Positions 24,477 through 36,309 of a DNA stretch of 64,000 nt are shown in pieces (positions within the stretch are counted from its first letter, which is position 1; every line of letters starts with the position of its first letter). The translations under genes and the position numbers were made by a program. Source of the stretch: Chinchilla lanigera (Eukaryota; Chordata; Mammalia; Rodentia; Chinchillidae); assembly GCF_000276665.1 (NCBI RefSeq), contig NW_004955417.1, positions 16,461,921 through 16,525,920 on the forward strand. The letters run 5' to 3'. The notes under the pieces are model-generated. The model worked only from the letters and a program-made list of their open reading frames with translations, made no database searches and was not told the DNA's origin.

Positions 24477-25340
24477 TAAGGAAAACCAAATAAAGAGATA
24501 TATATGTCCATTAAAGGAAGAGTTTATTTTTAAATTAATAGTAGAGGATTAAAGGATTTAAAATAACTCAGGGATTACCAAATACTGTGTTCAGCCAAGT
24601 TTTGAAGCTATATCAATTACACTTTTGTGAGAACATAGGAAATTTGCCCAGTGGAATATAGAATTTAAAGACAAATCCACACAAATGAAGTATTTGGATA
24701 TATATGATCACAGTGCCATGGTAGATGATTTTTGAAAAGGGGCAGTTCAACAGGTGAAGTTAGAATAAGGTTATCCATAAGAAAACAGATGAAATTAAGT
24801 AGCTTCTTAACTCACCCTCAAAAAATCAACTCCAAATACCTCAAAACTGGAGGCATCAGTTTGGCTTTATCTTCTAAAGCTGCACACACACAGAACTTGT
24901 GACCCAGAAATTCTTTTCCTAGAAGTATTTCTGTAAATACACACCAGGAAATCTGTACAAGGATGTCTGTAGCAGCCTTGTTGAATACTAACAAATATCT
25001 GTAAGCAGCTAATTTGAAAAGAGTATAAGTAAATTGTGTGTGTACATGTAATATGCTATGGAAGTTTAAAAACTAAATGCATGAACCCAGACACAAAATG
25101 GATGGCTCTTTGCAAAATAATTTTAAATAAAAAAGAATGCTAAAAGATTATTTCCATTGTGATAATTTCCTCTGGTGAAGTTAGAACCAAATAAAACTGT
25201 TTATTGACCAGACACGTAGAAATGTATTACCAGGTTATCATGGAACAATAACCAGCACATTTGAGACAATAACGCTTAAATAGAGGAGCAAAAAGAAATA
25301 AGATGGGAAAAGCATAAGGTATTCCACTTTTTTGTTTCTG

Positions 25341-28300
25341 ATGGTGATTTTATAAATGCTTGTCCTAGAAAATGATTAGAAAATGAGTTTGTATGCAGCA
25401 ATACTGAGATGAGTCATAAATGAAAGATCATATAAATCCAATTTTATGGATCTGAGAGTCAATTAAAAATAAGAACCATGTGAATGAAGTACTGCCATTA
25501 AATCTTTATTGTACCAGGAGTGGCACAGGAGTCTCAATAACTTGGAAATAGTTGGGCCAAGATTTCTAATCCAGGTGGTCTCACACAGGGCTCATGATCT
25601 TGGTCACACGCTTCCAAAAGAGGAAAATTGGTTCCTGTTTATATTAGTATTTGTACCATGAAATATGCAGGTAAAACAGGGTAAGTGAAAGAAATAAAAC
25701 AGAAAAAAATGGACAGTAACATCAATAGCAGGAACAAATAGTATCTTTCAATTAACACAGAAAGCCCCGGTACCATAATTCTAAGACTGTAGGTAAGCCT
25801 CCAGAGGACAAAAACTAACACATACAACTAACAAGAAAGAGTAATACTAAACATTTGAAGATTGAATGTAAAACATGGTATGTGACTGAGCTTTGAGAGC
25901 CAGAAACTGAGTCTGAGAACAGAGAAATGAACATTAAATAGAAAGAAAACTTTAGTGGTTAATATGGAAACTATAGCTGTGTTATGTAAATTACCCGTAA
26001 GTGTATGACCCAGGTCCCTGCTAGAGTTACCCTGAGAACCAATATTTAATAAGAATTTTATAAAACACCAGATTCCTCACCAAGATACAGCAAAGTCCCT
26101 CACATCTTACTCTCCTGTTCTCCCTTGTCTGCACCAACCCAAACATGGAACACATATTCTTGCATTTGACTTTCCCCCAGAATACTTACCTGATGCATTT
26201 TGAATGCTAATTTTGCATGAAAACTACTCTAAACTTCAGTGTTAATCATCCATGTTTGAAATTCCTTTAGCTATCGTGATACCAGGTCTTCCTCACTGAG
26301 TACCCTTCTCCACAGGTGGCAGCCAAGGACTATGTGTATCCTCATTCTCTCTCTCTCTCTCTCTCTCTCTTCACCTCCCCTAGAATTTCTTCCTTGGAAC
26401 AAACTCAATTTCATATTAACTTTTTACACAGCAGTTTGCTGCTGCTTGACTGACTCAATTCCACTTAACCTCAATAGACTGCTTCTTAGTACTTAAGGTA
26501 GCTGGCAGTGAGGAGAATAAAATAAGGTATAGCCCACATCATCGAAGGACCTCCTAGTCTAGTAAGGACTGTGGGAATATCACAAGAAGATAAAGCCTCT
26601 CGAGTTCCAGAGGATGAGAAAGAAAAGAATTCCTGACTACCACATTGGTTGGACAAAGCAGGAAAGGCTAGAACAGGTGGGTGTACATAAGCACAAGTTT
26701 GGTTTTTGCTATAAGGTATAAGGTATGCAATTTCTTACACCACCGCACCATTTGAGCTTCTCATAACCTCTAATTGCTGCTGACTCTACCAGTCCTGAGG
26801 TCAGTCACAATCCCTTGCTTATGGCTGCTTCCCCAGCCCTCATCTATTCTGGGATGTACTGGATTCCATCAGCCTTTATCTTGCATCTGCCCCTGCAGTT
26901 CCCTTCCACCCAACTGTAAACTTCCCACTTAAAGAAAAAAGAATCACCATACTACTTTGGTCCAGTCGCTTTTCAGGAGGAATCTAAGCCAAGAGTGGAT
27001 CAAATGCCATTACGATTTAACCTTACTCTCTGCTTTGAAGCCAAATGAGAATTCTTCAATTCACCTCCTGATAGATAGCAGCACTATTTAAAAATACCGT
27101 AACTGGAAGCATCAAATTCCATAGATCTTAATCAATAAGATGTTACCATAAATCTGTTAATTTCTTTCTCACGTCTTAGAACTGTCTACCATGATAAAGG
27201 TGTCTTCAAAAGTATCACAAAGAAGAGGCTTTGTCTTGTTCACTTTGTATGCAGTGCTGAGGACAGCGTCTGACACATTGTCAGTGCTTAAAAATTACCT
27301 GTGTGGTTTGAAGAAGGATATGAGATTTTTCATAAATGAAGATGTACAGCTTTTCAAAATGCAACTAATTGCTATCACCTTTATAAAGCAAATACATTTA
27401 GTGTGACTGAATGATTTATATGTAGACCATAGTATCTTTTCTCTGTGATAGTAAAAGGAAAGTGTGTATTTAAATCATAGGCTTACATTAAAACCAATGG
27501 ATTAGTTGCAGGTAAAGTTACTGCAAACTTTTTTATGATGTAGAGACCCAAGCAACTGATATATCCCTATCTTTAAATTGTGAGACTTATGAAATGGTAA
27601 ACAAGAAGTTATTCTGTGATGTTCTTTAGCCCTTATTTCAAAGAGAGAATCAAAGAAACATATTACCACTTTACTAGCCTTTCTTACTGTCTATTTATGA
27701 GTAACTTTATTTGAGAAGGATTGAATGTGGATTGCAAAGTTATACAAACATATAAGCTAACAAAAATAAAACCAGGAAAAAGAAACAAAAAAAGATATCA
27801 AATACAAGTAAGAATTGTGTTTAAATAGACATCATAATACTTACATGATTTCTATCATCAAGTCACAGTGTGGCTGTAAGTATTCCACCAGGTCCACTAA
27901 ACAATAAAAAACCTGTTTAGTCACTCAAAGTACAGAGTCCATAAACAGCAAATTTCCAAAACACATATAATTATTGCACTAAGATCAGACATATTTAGAA
28001 TATGTTCACTAATGTTCTTTACTGAACACTTTATATTTTACCTCAATATAAACTGATGATCTCAACAGAGCAGAATTTAATAAAAGCAGTTCCACAAGGA
28101 GAAAATACTGCCTAGACTTGCCTCTTTGTATTTGCCTATTGCCATACCTTTTTGAGTATCCGAGAATTATATTGTTCAGTAGCTAGAGCAGTCAAAATGT
28201 AGAATATTCCTACACATTTCTGTTTCTAAATTATCTTTTCATTTTTCTGCAATGTATATCTAAATACTAACTGCAGAAATAAAAAAAATTTTGTAACTTC

Positions 28301-29056
28301 AATGTGTCATTCAAGAACCACTAATAAGTTTGACTTATATTACAAGCTTTTTTCTACTATTGCATAAAGACACTTATGATTTTTGCTATTTAAAAACTGA
28401 AATATTCTTCCACTTCTTTTCTATTTATGTGAAGTCTGCAGAGTTCAGTAGCAGTTGAGCCACAACATTTTAAAACTAGTATTGTTGTTTAATTATTTAC
28501 AAAAATACATAAAGATAATATTGCTTGACAAAGTCATGATAACTTAATTAAGTTTTTGTTTTTAAAAGAATAATATGAAATTTTACTTTTTGGTAGATAA
28601 TTGCTTCACCTTGTGAAAAAAAGTTTTAAAAGAAAATTGCTTAGATTTTAAACTAACTTTTTAGAGGACGATGGAACTTTTAGATCTAGACTGAAAGAGC
28701 CTTTGTGCAGTGGCCAGATGCTCCCCACCTGAATGGAAGGCTTTGACACACACCTGTGCTGTAGAAAGAACCCTGGCGATAACTCCAGGACCACAGTCTG
28801 CTTCGCTCTGAAAGTTGTTAGTGACCTACTCAAGATCATTCAGCTGGTCAGTAAGGGACGCTGGATCGAAATTCAGATTCTTTGCTTTGGAGAAGAATGT
28901 TCTTACTAAAAAATAGGTTATTTGTGAATGACTTTTAATTATTACTTTCAAATCTACCTAAAATTACATAATGGTAAATGTAGAAAAGTTTTTAGTATAT
29001 TTAATCAATAATTTATTTATAGGCTAACAAATACATTTAAAGTGTTTCTGTGTCAT
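25341..29056. other. Gene-less DNA with a TC repeat and L2/MIR traces
   Basis: An antisense L2 3' end lies at about 27220-27300 (gtcttgttcactttgtatgc ... ctgacacattgtcagtgct). A MIR 3' trace lies at about 28800-28885 (gtgacctactcaagatcatt, then cagctggtcagtaaggg). The TC microsatellite is listed separately. Other sequence is unassigned and no frame exceeds 75 codons. Confidence 0.55.
26346..26371 (+). repeat. (TC)n microsatellite
   Basis: About thirteen perfect TC units, likely polymorphic in length. Confidence 0.95.
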
Positions 29057-29069
29057 TCAAAAATAGCTT

Positions 29070-29139
29070 CTTCCTGGGGATATAGCTCAGTGGTACTGTG
29101 CCTGGCAAGCCCAAGGCCCTGAGTTTAGCTCCTTGCACC

Positions 29140-29167
<28 letters not shown>
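29070..29167 (+). mobile_element. ID-like SINE, sense, with long A tail
   Basis: 'Tggggatatagctcagtgg' starts the tRNA-like head. Several bases between the two promoter boxes are deleted (tggtactgtgcctggcaag). A pure A run of 27 bases ends it. An exact 13-bp target duplication TCAAAAATAGCTT lies at 29057-29069 and 29168-29180. Confidence 0.93.
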
Positions 29168-29170
<3 letters not shown>

Positions 29171-29766
29171 AAAATAGCTTGTTTTCCTTTAACTTAACAA
29201 ATCAAGCAGTTAATTTATCAATTTACCTACACAACAAATATTTATGGAAAACTTTTCAAATGTGGGCACCATACTCAAATGTGGGGAAAATATTAGTTAA
29301 GGCACCAGCTGAAAAAGAACACTAACCAAACCCTATTGTGCTCTTTGGGTACGTGCTTTAAAATACTGCTGCTCCGGGCTTTAGTAACAAATCCTGCAAG
29401 CATAAAACTGAAACCAAGCAAATGCATGCTTCCAAAAAATCCAACACTACTCAAATAGTAGAAAAAACTTTCAAAAATATAAAATTCAGAAGTGCCTGGT
29501 ACCCAGTTAAAGATACCTAGAAGGAAAGCAAGTGACGTAACCAGAAGAAAACCCATTGGTACAAACAAATGAGAACTAACCGGACAGTAGGAGTAGCAGC
29601 CAAATGCCATGAAACAGCTGTTACATATGCTCTGTGAGCTCAATTAGCCTGAGAAAAATGAGTATTATGAAAAAGACACAAATATAATGGAACATACAAA
29701 TTAGAAGCAGAAATAACTTTAGATTTTAAAAGATATATTGGGTAGGGTTAAGAGCAGATTAGACAG

Positions 29767-29861
29767 GGGCTGGGGATTTAGCTCAGTGGCAAAAGCGCCT
29801 GCCTGGCAAGCGCAAGGTCGTGAGTTCGGTTCCCGGTACCGGAGAAAAACCAAAAAAAAAA
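29767..29861 (+). mobile_element. ID-like SINE, sense, best-preserved copy
   Basis: GGGGCTGGGGATTTAGCTCA starts a nearly intact tRNA-derived head, followed by GCGCCTGCCTGGCAAGCGC, a B-box-like GAGTTCGGTTCCC, GGTACCGG and an A-rich tail. A perfect 17-bp target duplication AAGAGCAGATTAGACAG flanks it (29750-29766, 29862-29878). CpG sites are retained, which suggests relative youth. The boxes could bind RNA polymerase III, but transcription cannot be judged. Confidence 0.96.
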
Positions 29862-30474
29862 AAGAGCAGATTAGACAGTGCAAAAGAAAAGTTCAGGGAA
29901 TTTCAAAACATAATAAAAAATGTTTAAAATGATGTAAAGAGATTTTTAAAAGACTGAAATGACAGACACAAAGTGACCTGTAGGACAATATCAAGTAGTC
30001 CAACATGTGTTTTTAAAGCCCTGGAAAAAGAAGAGAGAAAATATGGGATGGAAAAACAAATTCTGGGTGAAATAATAACCAATAGTTTTATAGATTTGAC
30101 ACAAATTATGAACCTATGTTTCCAACAAACTCAACAAATCCCACAAAATGTATACAGCAAGTTAAGTATATACAAGGGAAAGTCAATAAGAATTATCTTA
30201 GACTTCTCATCTTAGTGAACATAGACTCAAAAATCTTCAACATGATACTAGCAAACAGGGTGAAATAAGTCATTAAAAATATCATACATCATAACCGCAT
30301 TGGCTTTATCACCAGGATGCAAGAGTGGTTCAGTATGTACAAATTAATAAATGTAATACATCACATAAACAGAAGCGAGAACACAAATCACAATCATCTC
30401 AATAGAAACAGAAAAAGCTTTTTAGTATCAATTCCTGATTAAAGAAAAAAACCTTGACAAGAATTAGGTATAGA

Positions 30475-30544
30475 CCAGGGATATAGCTTAGTGGCACACA
30501 CAAGGTCATGAGTTCAATTCCCATTATCAAAAAAAGAAAAAAAT
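30475..30544 (+). mobile_element. ID-like SINE, sense, internally deleted
   Basis: 'Ccagggatatagcttagtgg' runs straight to 'cacacaaggtcatgagttc', skipping the central region, then to an A-rich tail. An exact 16-bp duplication AAGAATTAGGTATAGA lies at 30459-30474 and 30545-30560. The host L1M text is continuous across it. Confidence 0.92.
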
Positions 30545-32000
30545 AAGAATTAGGTATAGAAGGACCCTATCTCAAATGGATATAAGTGATTTATGACAAA
30601 CTCACTGCAAACATCATACTGAATGGGGAAAAACTGAAAGCATTTTCTCTAAAATCAGGACAGCACGAGGGTGTTGCTTCTCATCTTTCCTGTTCAATAT
30701 AGTACTTGAAACTTCAGCCAGAGAAACAAGGTAAGAGAAAGAAATAAAAGGATGCATACATGAAAGAAAGAATTCCACATACCCTCATTCATAGATGACA
30801 CCACCTTTTACACAGAACCCCTCCAAACCCACCAAAATACTCTTAGAACTAATAAACAAATTCATCAAAGTAGCAAATACAGAGTGGATGTCATCAAGAA
30901 CTCAAAAACCAATATATACCAGTGAGGTTATAGGGAAAAAAATCCTTTTACATTCTCAGTAGCAATGTAAATTAGGGCAACCACTACGAAAATCAGTAGG
31001 AAAATTCCTCAAAATTCCAGTGATATATACATGCCCATATTTATGCTACCACAATTCATACTATCACAATTTATACTATCACAATTACTTTTAGCAATTC
31101 ATAACAGCTAAATCTTGGAAGGAGTCCACATGCACATCAACAGATGACTGGATTAAAAAATTTTACATATATATCATGGAGTACAACTCAGCCACAAAGA
31201 AGGATAAATATGAGTCATCTGTTGGAAAACTGATGCACCTTGAAGCCATAATACTAAGTGAAATAAATCAGACGTGGAAATTAAAAATCACATTCTTTCT
31301 CTTATATGAGAAACACAAAGTATAAACAATGGAAAGAACAAAATAAAAGATAAATTACTGAAAACAGAGAAACTGTCTAGAGATGATAATGGGATATGGG
31401 AATGGAAGAAGAAGTGAAGATAGAGGGAAATGGGAAGGAAAAAAGATCCAGACGTGTCATGTATAATACCACTTCCCCACACTGAATGTATTTAAAATAC
31501 GTTGCAAACATATACTGATAAAAAGGCAAAAATAAAAACTACATAATGCAGAATAGAATTTAATGATATCCTTATTAAAGAACTGAAAGAATAAACTTTC
31601 ATCTTACTATTCTTTAGCCAGCAAATATTTATTTCAGAAATTAAGTATTTGCTTTGGAAATTAAGTGAGAAAAAGGCTCTTTTCAGGAAAGTCAGAAGAT
31701 CTGTGGTAAAGGAAATATTAAAGGAAGCTCTTCTGGCACAAGAACAGAGAGATGCTACCAGCTTTCTCTAAAGAATGAGCCCTGGAAATAATAGGTAGGT
31801 GCATATGATAGTCATGTTTTTCCAATATCTCCTATCCTGTGAAAAGATAATTGAATATTTGACAGATACCATTGAGCTATAGGCTCTGTAACATAGGCAG
31901 AAGTAAAATGTAGCACAATGGCACAAAGAAAAGAGAAAACAAAGACAAGTTTCTACGCTCTTGAAGCGGAGTAATACTCTAAAAGTGGATTGTGACACTT

Positions 32001-32480
32001 TGTATTCATCACATTTCTATCACTTTGACAAAATACTTAAGAAAATCAGCTGACTTTTGTTCACAGCGTTAGAGGTTTCAGTCCATGGCTGCCTGTCCCC
32101 ATTGCTTTGGGCCAGAGGTGAATCCGTGCATCAAGACAGGGAGTGCATGGCAGAAGAGGTTTCCATCTCATGGCAGCTGGGAAACAGAGAGGTTTGTTTT
32201 TTTGTTGTTTGTTTCCGGTATCGGGAATCGAACTCATGACCTTGCGCTTGCCGGGCAGGCGCTGTGCCGCTGAGCGAAATCCCCAGACCCCGAAACAGAG
32301 AGTTTGGAATGGGCAGAGGTCCTAACACCCACTTCAAGAGCATAACCCCAGTGACTCCCTTCCTTCCTTCCATTAAGCTCATCTCCTAAATGTTTCACTA
32401 CCTCCAGGCAGCACCACAGGCTGGAGACCAAGCACTTAGCACATGGATTCTGGGGGACATTTAAGATCCAAACCATAACA
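32001..32480 (-). mobile_element. Solo MaLR LTR, antisense, split by a SINE
   Basis: It starts TGTATTCATCACATTTCTAT, parallel to TGTATTATTCAGC at 13270. It continues 'gaggtttcagtccatgg' and ends 'gatccaaaccataaca'. The block 'cacttagcacatggattctg' followed by 'ggggacatt' matches the end of the 8 kb LTR. A SINE occupies 32192-32291. The several overlapping short frames at 32057-32476 come from this composite. Confidence 0.85.
32192..32291 (-). mobile_element. ID-like SINE, antisense
   Basis: A T-rich start is followed by CCGGTATCGGGAATCGAACT, CTTGCGCTTGCCGGGCAGGC and GCTGAGCGAAATCCCC. An 11-bp target duplication GAAACAGAGAG lies at 32181-32191 and 32292-32302. CpGs are unusually well kept for this window. 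Confidence 0.95.
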
Positions 32481-32734
32481 CAAATGAAAGAAGCGTATTA
32501 CAAGCCCCGGAGAAACTACTGAAAAATCTAAAATACTTACAGTTAGTAAGCCAGTATTCCAGTTAAATTAAAGTAAAACGCAAACTTAATGTAAAGGAGG
32601 AACAAATGTTAGTTAATAGGAGCCTGAACAAACAGAAAACAATCAGCAAGATTGTTATTTAAAAACCCACTTTCAATATTTACACTAGTTTTTCATGGTC
32701 TAAACATTCTAAAAAATGTAGATTGTCAGATTAA

Positions 32735-34235
32735 AAATGAAACCCAACTAGTTACTTTACATTTGGAGACATGCATAAAATAAAAGTAAAATGATGGAAA
32801 AAGTTATAGTAAGCAAACATTAAGAAAAAGCAAGAGTGGATATATCATTTTAAGATAAAGTATATTTAAGAGCAAAGAATATTGTCAGACATAGACAAGC
32901 ACATTCTGGAACAAAAAAACATCTCACTTAAACAGCTGTAAATATTTTCTTTCTCATATACAAAACCTAAAAATTTTGATCCCAAAGAAGTATGAAGAAG
33001 AACAGTTCCTAAAGGCTGTGGAGAGTAGGAGGGATGACAGCTTAGTAATAGTTACCCAAGCATAATTACATAAAAGGGATAAGTGCTAGTGGTCTAAGCA
33101 CATTATCATGATTATAGTTCACAACAACCTATTATATATTTTATGCAGAACTAAGAGAGAGGAATTTGAAGTCTCCAAAAATAAAGAAATGATAAAGAGA
33201 TAGAAATGCTAACTACATTGATTTGATCACTACAGTTTTATACAGGTACTGAATTAGCATATCATACCTCATGAATAAGTACAATTACTATTTGTCAATG
33301 TAAAAAACAAAATGAAGACATTTTACTGCTAACAGAGCTTCAGAAATAGGGTTAAACTGATAATATACCTGGCAAGGTACACTTGGAAATTTGGAACTCC
33401 TTTAGTGCTGATAGAACAAGTAGGAAGAAAATCATTAAGTTTGTAGAAGACTTCATTATCAACTGTCTTGTTTTGCCTGACATATATTTATACAACATTC
33501 CACAAAAAAACTGTAGATCACACATGGTTTTCAAGTATATAGAAAATATTAATCAAAATAAGATGCATTAAGTATAGCAAAAGCTCAGTAATAGTTAAAA
33601 TAAAATTGAAATTCTGTGAAGTAAATTCTGTGAGTACAATAGATTTCAATCAAATATCCATAACAGGAATATATCTGAAAATTTCTAAATTATTGGAAAT
33701 TAATCAATTCAAATCCAAATAACACAAACATCAAACAAGAAATTGGAAGTGAAATTTATATTTTGAATTGAATGAAAATAAAAACCCAATATAAAATTTG
33801 TAGGGATTCTGTTAAGGAAGTACTTAGGAGAAAATTTAGAATATTGAATACTCATTGTACCACATTAGAATAATCTAAATTCTAAATAATCTGTTAAGGC
33901 AGTACTTAGGAGAAAATTTAGAATATTGAATACTCATTGTACCACATTAGAATAATCTAAATTCATTGTACCACATTATAATAATCTAAATTCAATGATC
34001 TAAGATGTAGTAGTTTACATAAAATGGTAAACCTGTAAAGACAGAAAACACGTCTATGGTTCCCAGAGACTGAGAATAATTAGGAGAACTGGCAAGAAAT
34101 AGGCACAAGGGATTTGAGGGTAATTGAAATGTTTTATATTTATAATTATTTTGGTGATTGCAGGTTGATATTATATAATCAAAACTTATTGAGTTGCATG
34201 TTTAAAAAATGTAAAATTTATCTCAAAAATATTGC
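32735..34235 (+). mobile_element. Old L1M LINE-1, sense, internally deleted
   Basis: The ORF2 endonuclease part is recognisable: 'gaaacccaactagttacttt' at 32740, 'gcaagagtggatatatcatt', and 'gctgatagaacaagtagg' at 33409. It passes through 'gaattgaatgaaaataaaaa' (33763) and 'cttaggagaaaatttagaat' (33824) to a 3' region at 34040-34235 (ggttcccagagactgag; gggtaattgaaatgtttt). Reverse transcriptase is missing. The 60-62-codon frames near 33352-33571 are remnants. Confidence 0.75.
33809..33970 (+). repeat. 81-bp tandem duplication within L1M
   Basis: TCTGTTAAGGAAGTACTTAG at 33809 recurs as TCTGTTAAGGCAGTACTTAG at 33890. About 73 bases are shared with a single mismatch. The end of the unit (tcattgtaccacatta) is repeated a third time at 33963, 29 bases after the second copy. 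Confidence 0.93.
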
Positions 34236-34280
34236 CTCACAAAACTGATTTTTGAAGTGCATGCAGACACATTTGCATTC

Positions 34281-34281
34281 A

Positions 34282-34310
<29 letters not shown>
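34281..34310 (+). repeat. (CA)n microsatellite
   Basis: A perfect CA run of about 14-15 units directly after the L1M 3' end and 'gcattca'. Confidence 0.95.
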
Positions 34311-34313
<3 letters not shown>

Positions 34314-34389
34314 CTAATCTATCTCCCATATCATCACCATTTATCGTAAAACTACAACTCATTCAATTGCTAATATATCTTCATTTCTG

Positions 34390-34735
34390 TTAGAATTGAG
34401 TACAAAGCCTTTCCCCCTATTATACAGATGCCCTTCATGATTGGTTTTCTACCTTCCAGCCATGTTTCCGCTCTAACTTCCCCCGTGCCCTATTTATTCG
34501 ATAATACTTGCAGGTCTCAGAACATGCCATGATGTTTTATGACTGAATCCTTTGAAACAGGTTGTTACCTTTTCTTATAATGTCCTCCAAAATTCTGCTT
34601 AAATGTCATCTCCCTTATGGAGTCTATTCGGCACAGCCCCAGTACACTTAATCTCTTTTCTATACCATTTTAAACAATAGCACCTGTTTCACCTGATTGT
34701 AATTCTTCTTACATGTGCCTGGATCATTTTGCTGT
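34390..34735 (-). mobile_element. LINE-2 3' fragment, antisense
   Basis: The order 'gccatgtttccgctctaac', 'ccaaaattctgcttaaatg', 'catctcccttatggagtc', 'tgattgtaattcttcttac' and 'atgtgcctgg' is the standard antisense L2 text. The copy is diverged. Confidence 0.75.
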
Positions 34736-35364
34736 GATAATTTTGTTTCTATAGTACAAATTCTCTTATTCACTTTTAAAGGATAGGAAGTTACAGGACT
34801 GCTGAGATAAGAGGGGGAATAAAGGAGGGGGATGTAACACACCTGAATGCCTACAGCAGAAGAAATTGCACACCACAAATATCAGAGCTAAACATTTTTG
34901 GTCTCATTTCACAAACAATGAAACCGAGACTCAGAATGGAAGGTGAATGCTCTGCTTTTCATGTACTCCTTCAGTGAGAGGATCTTAGCCCTAAGCTAAA
35001 CCTGTCTGACTCTAAATTCCATTTCATTTTCGGTGTGTCTGAAATAAGGAAGTAAATTGTCTCTGTATGCTAAAGTGGTGTGGACAGACAATATTTGCTG
35101 CTCTCTTCCCTCATTCCTAAATGCTTGACCAGATACTAAAAATAAAAGTGGAATACTTTTAGGATGTTAGCTAGACACACTGCCATCGATTACTACTTAT
35201 CCGACAGTAGCATAATTAGTTCATCTCCACAATCACAGAACATAGATGTGCAATGCAGAATTCATAGTGCAGTTGGTGTGCACGCTGCCTCTGGAGTTGT
35301 GCATCATGCCACCTTCACAGGTGTCCCTGCTTGCTGCTCTGGTTCATTCTGAGTTAAAAATATA

Positions 35365-35530
35365 CATACTCTCTCACAATATCTATTATACTTTTCAGAT
35401 TTTATTTACTCTTTCAGTTTTTTACACTAGGGAGAAAATATGATGTTTACACATACAGGCCTGATTTATTTCACTTATGAGTATGGCCTCTAGATGCATC
35501 CATTTGCTTTTAATGTTTTTTAAAATTTTT
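35365..35530 (-). mobile_element. LINE-1 3' UTR fragment, antisense
   Basis: 'Ctctttcagttttttacact' followed by 'gatttatttcacttatgag' and 'tatggcctctag' matches 52440-52525 of the complete antisense L1 insertion. It breaks off after 'gcatccatttgc'. Confidence 0.75.
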
Positions 35531-35544
35531 TATTCTCTTTAAAA

Positions 35545-35624
35545 CAAAAAGAAAATACTTACTGAGTGTCTGCTATGTGGTAGGCTTTGATTCAAACACT
35601 GAGGACATAAAAATTAATGAGGAG
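35545..35624 (+). repeat. Ancient mammalian repeat, left half
   Basis: 'Tgagtgtctgctatgtggta' followed by 'acactgaggacataaaaatt' is the common old phrase about a growing size class ('tgagtgcctactatgtgcca'). It resumes at 37408 with 'gagagcttacagcttagt', the expected next words. The family is not certain. Confidence 0.6.
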
Positions 35625-35942
35625 TGTTATGGTTCATTTCCAAAAAGGCCTCCAGAGGTTTCCTGTTCAGCCCTGGAACCTAGTAAGAAAGGGTGGGTCA
35701 CTGGGGCCATGATTTGAAAGGGCATGTTCTCATCTGTGACTTCTCCCTTCTCTCTCTCTGCCTTCAGCTGCCATACCATACACAGCTTTCCTCCATGATG
35801 CCCTTTTACCATGGTATTTCTGTCTGAGAACCAGATGAACATGGACCAAAGCCATTAAAACTCTGAGGCAAAATAAATCTTTCTTCCTTTAAAGTGTGAA
35901 TGTTGGATATTTTGTCCCAGTGATGGTGAAGTGATTAATACA
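35625..35942 (+). repeat. 5' LTR of the 35.6-37.4 kb MaLR element
   Basis: 318 bp, TG to CA. It contains 'ccttcagctgccataccata' and 'gaggcaaaataaatctttct', an AATAAA-type signal at about 35870, then 'ttttgtcccagtgatgg'. Confidence 0.85.
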
Positions 35943-36254
35943 GAGAATTAGTATCTGAATTGGGTTGTTGCTGTGATTGTACCTGACCATGTGGTTTAGA
36001 AGACTTTGGAACTTGTTTGTATGAGGAGTGTGGAAAAGTTAGGAAAAATAGACTAGAGAAATATTAGAATATTGTGAGCAGAGTCTTATGGGTGATTCTG
36101 ACCAGAGATTGGAAGACTAGAATGCTGATAGGAGACTTCACTGGCAACTGAGCTGGAGGCCATGTGTGTTACACTCTGGCAGAAAATTTTTCTGCATTTT
36201 TCCTATGTCCTGAGACTTGCAGGAGACTCAGATGGGCTCAGATTAAGGGTAGTT

Positions 36255-36309
36255 AACCTTACAGAAAAAACTAACCTTACAGAGAAAATTAATCTTACAG
36301 AGAAAATTT
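36255..36309 (+). repeat. Short tandem repeat, three units of about 18 bp
   Basis: Units of the form 'aaccttacagaaaaaact', 'aaccttacagagaaaatt' and 'aatcttacagagaaaatt' stand in a row inside the MaLR interior. They are probably local slippage. Confidence 0.85.

Larger units (their letters stand above)
22810..25340 (+). mobile_element. Old L1M LINE-1, sense, decayed, with three nested insertions
   Basis: Fragments occur in L1 order. An ORF2 mid-part (gttgaaaagactaagaaag, then gacagactcctggcaag) at 22850-22900 is followed by 'aattcctagaaaaatataa' (23197) and 'gaagaaataaaaatcc' (23232). The ORF2 downstream part lies at 23700-24090, the late ORF2 part at 24480-24830, and the 3' region at 24890-25200 (gtgacccagaaattcttttc, gtctgtagcagccttgttg). 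All frames are broken. Nested inside are a hAT element (22949-23156), an ID-like SINE (23514-23596) and an MaLR LTR (24093-24476). Confidence 0.75.
29290..31560 (+). mobile_element. Old L1M LINE-1, sense, with 5' region and two nested SINEs
   Basis: Old L1M 5' sequence (gaaacagctgttacatatgc, 29609) is followed by ORF1-like text: 'gagcagattagacag' before and after a SINE, 'ggacaatatcaagtagtcc' at 29983, then 'ctcaacaaatccc'. It then jumps to the ORF2 reverse-transcriptase part at 30225-30830 (gatgcaagagtggttcag; atcatactgaatgggg; aactcattcatag-type text with 'atagatgacaccacc'). The 3' region lies at 30940-31560. Frames are broken everywhere. The 116-codon minus-strand frame at 29293-29643 is an antisense reading of the 5' region. 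Confidence 0.8.

Noticed and set aside
24088..24481. Target duplication for the LTR at 24093-24476
   Set aside because: The five bases on each side do not match, so only the LTR itself is claimed.
29293..29643. 116-codon hydrophobic frame that looks like a membrane protein
   Set aside because: The plus strand here is L1M 5' sequence (gaaacagctgttacatatgc). The hydrophobic look comes from reading A-rich sequence in antisense.
29767..29840. Possible tRNA gene (A-box and B-box-like sequence)
   Set aside because: Exact target duplications and an A-rich tail show a SINE, and sister copies occur at five other sites. The arms do not form a full cloverleaf.
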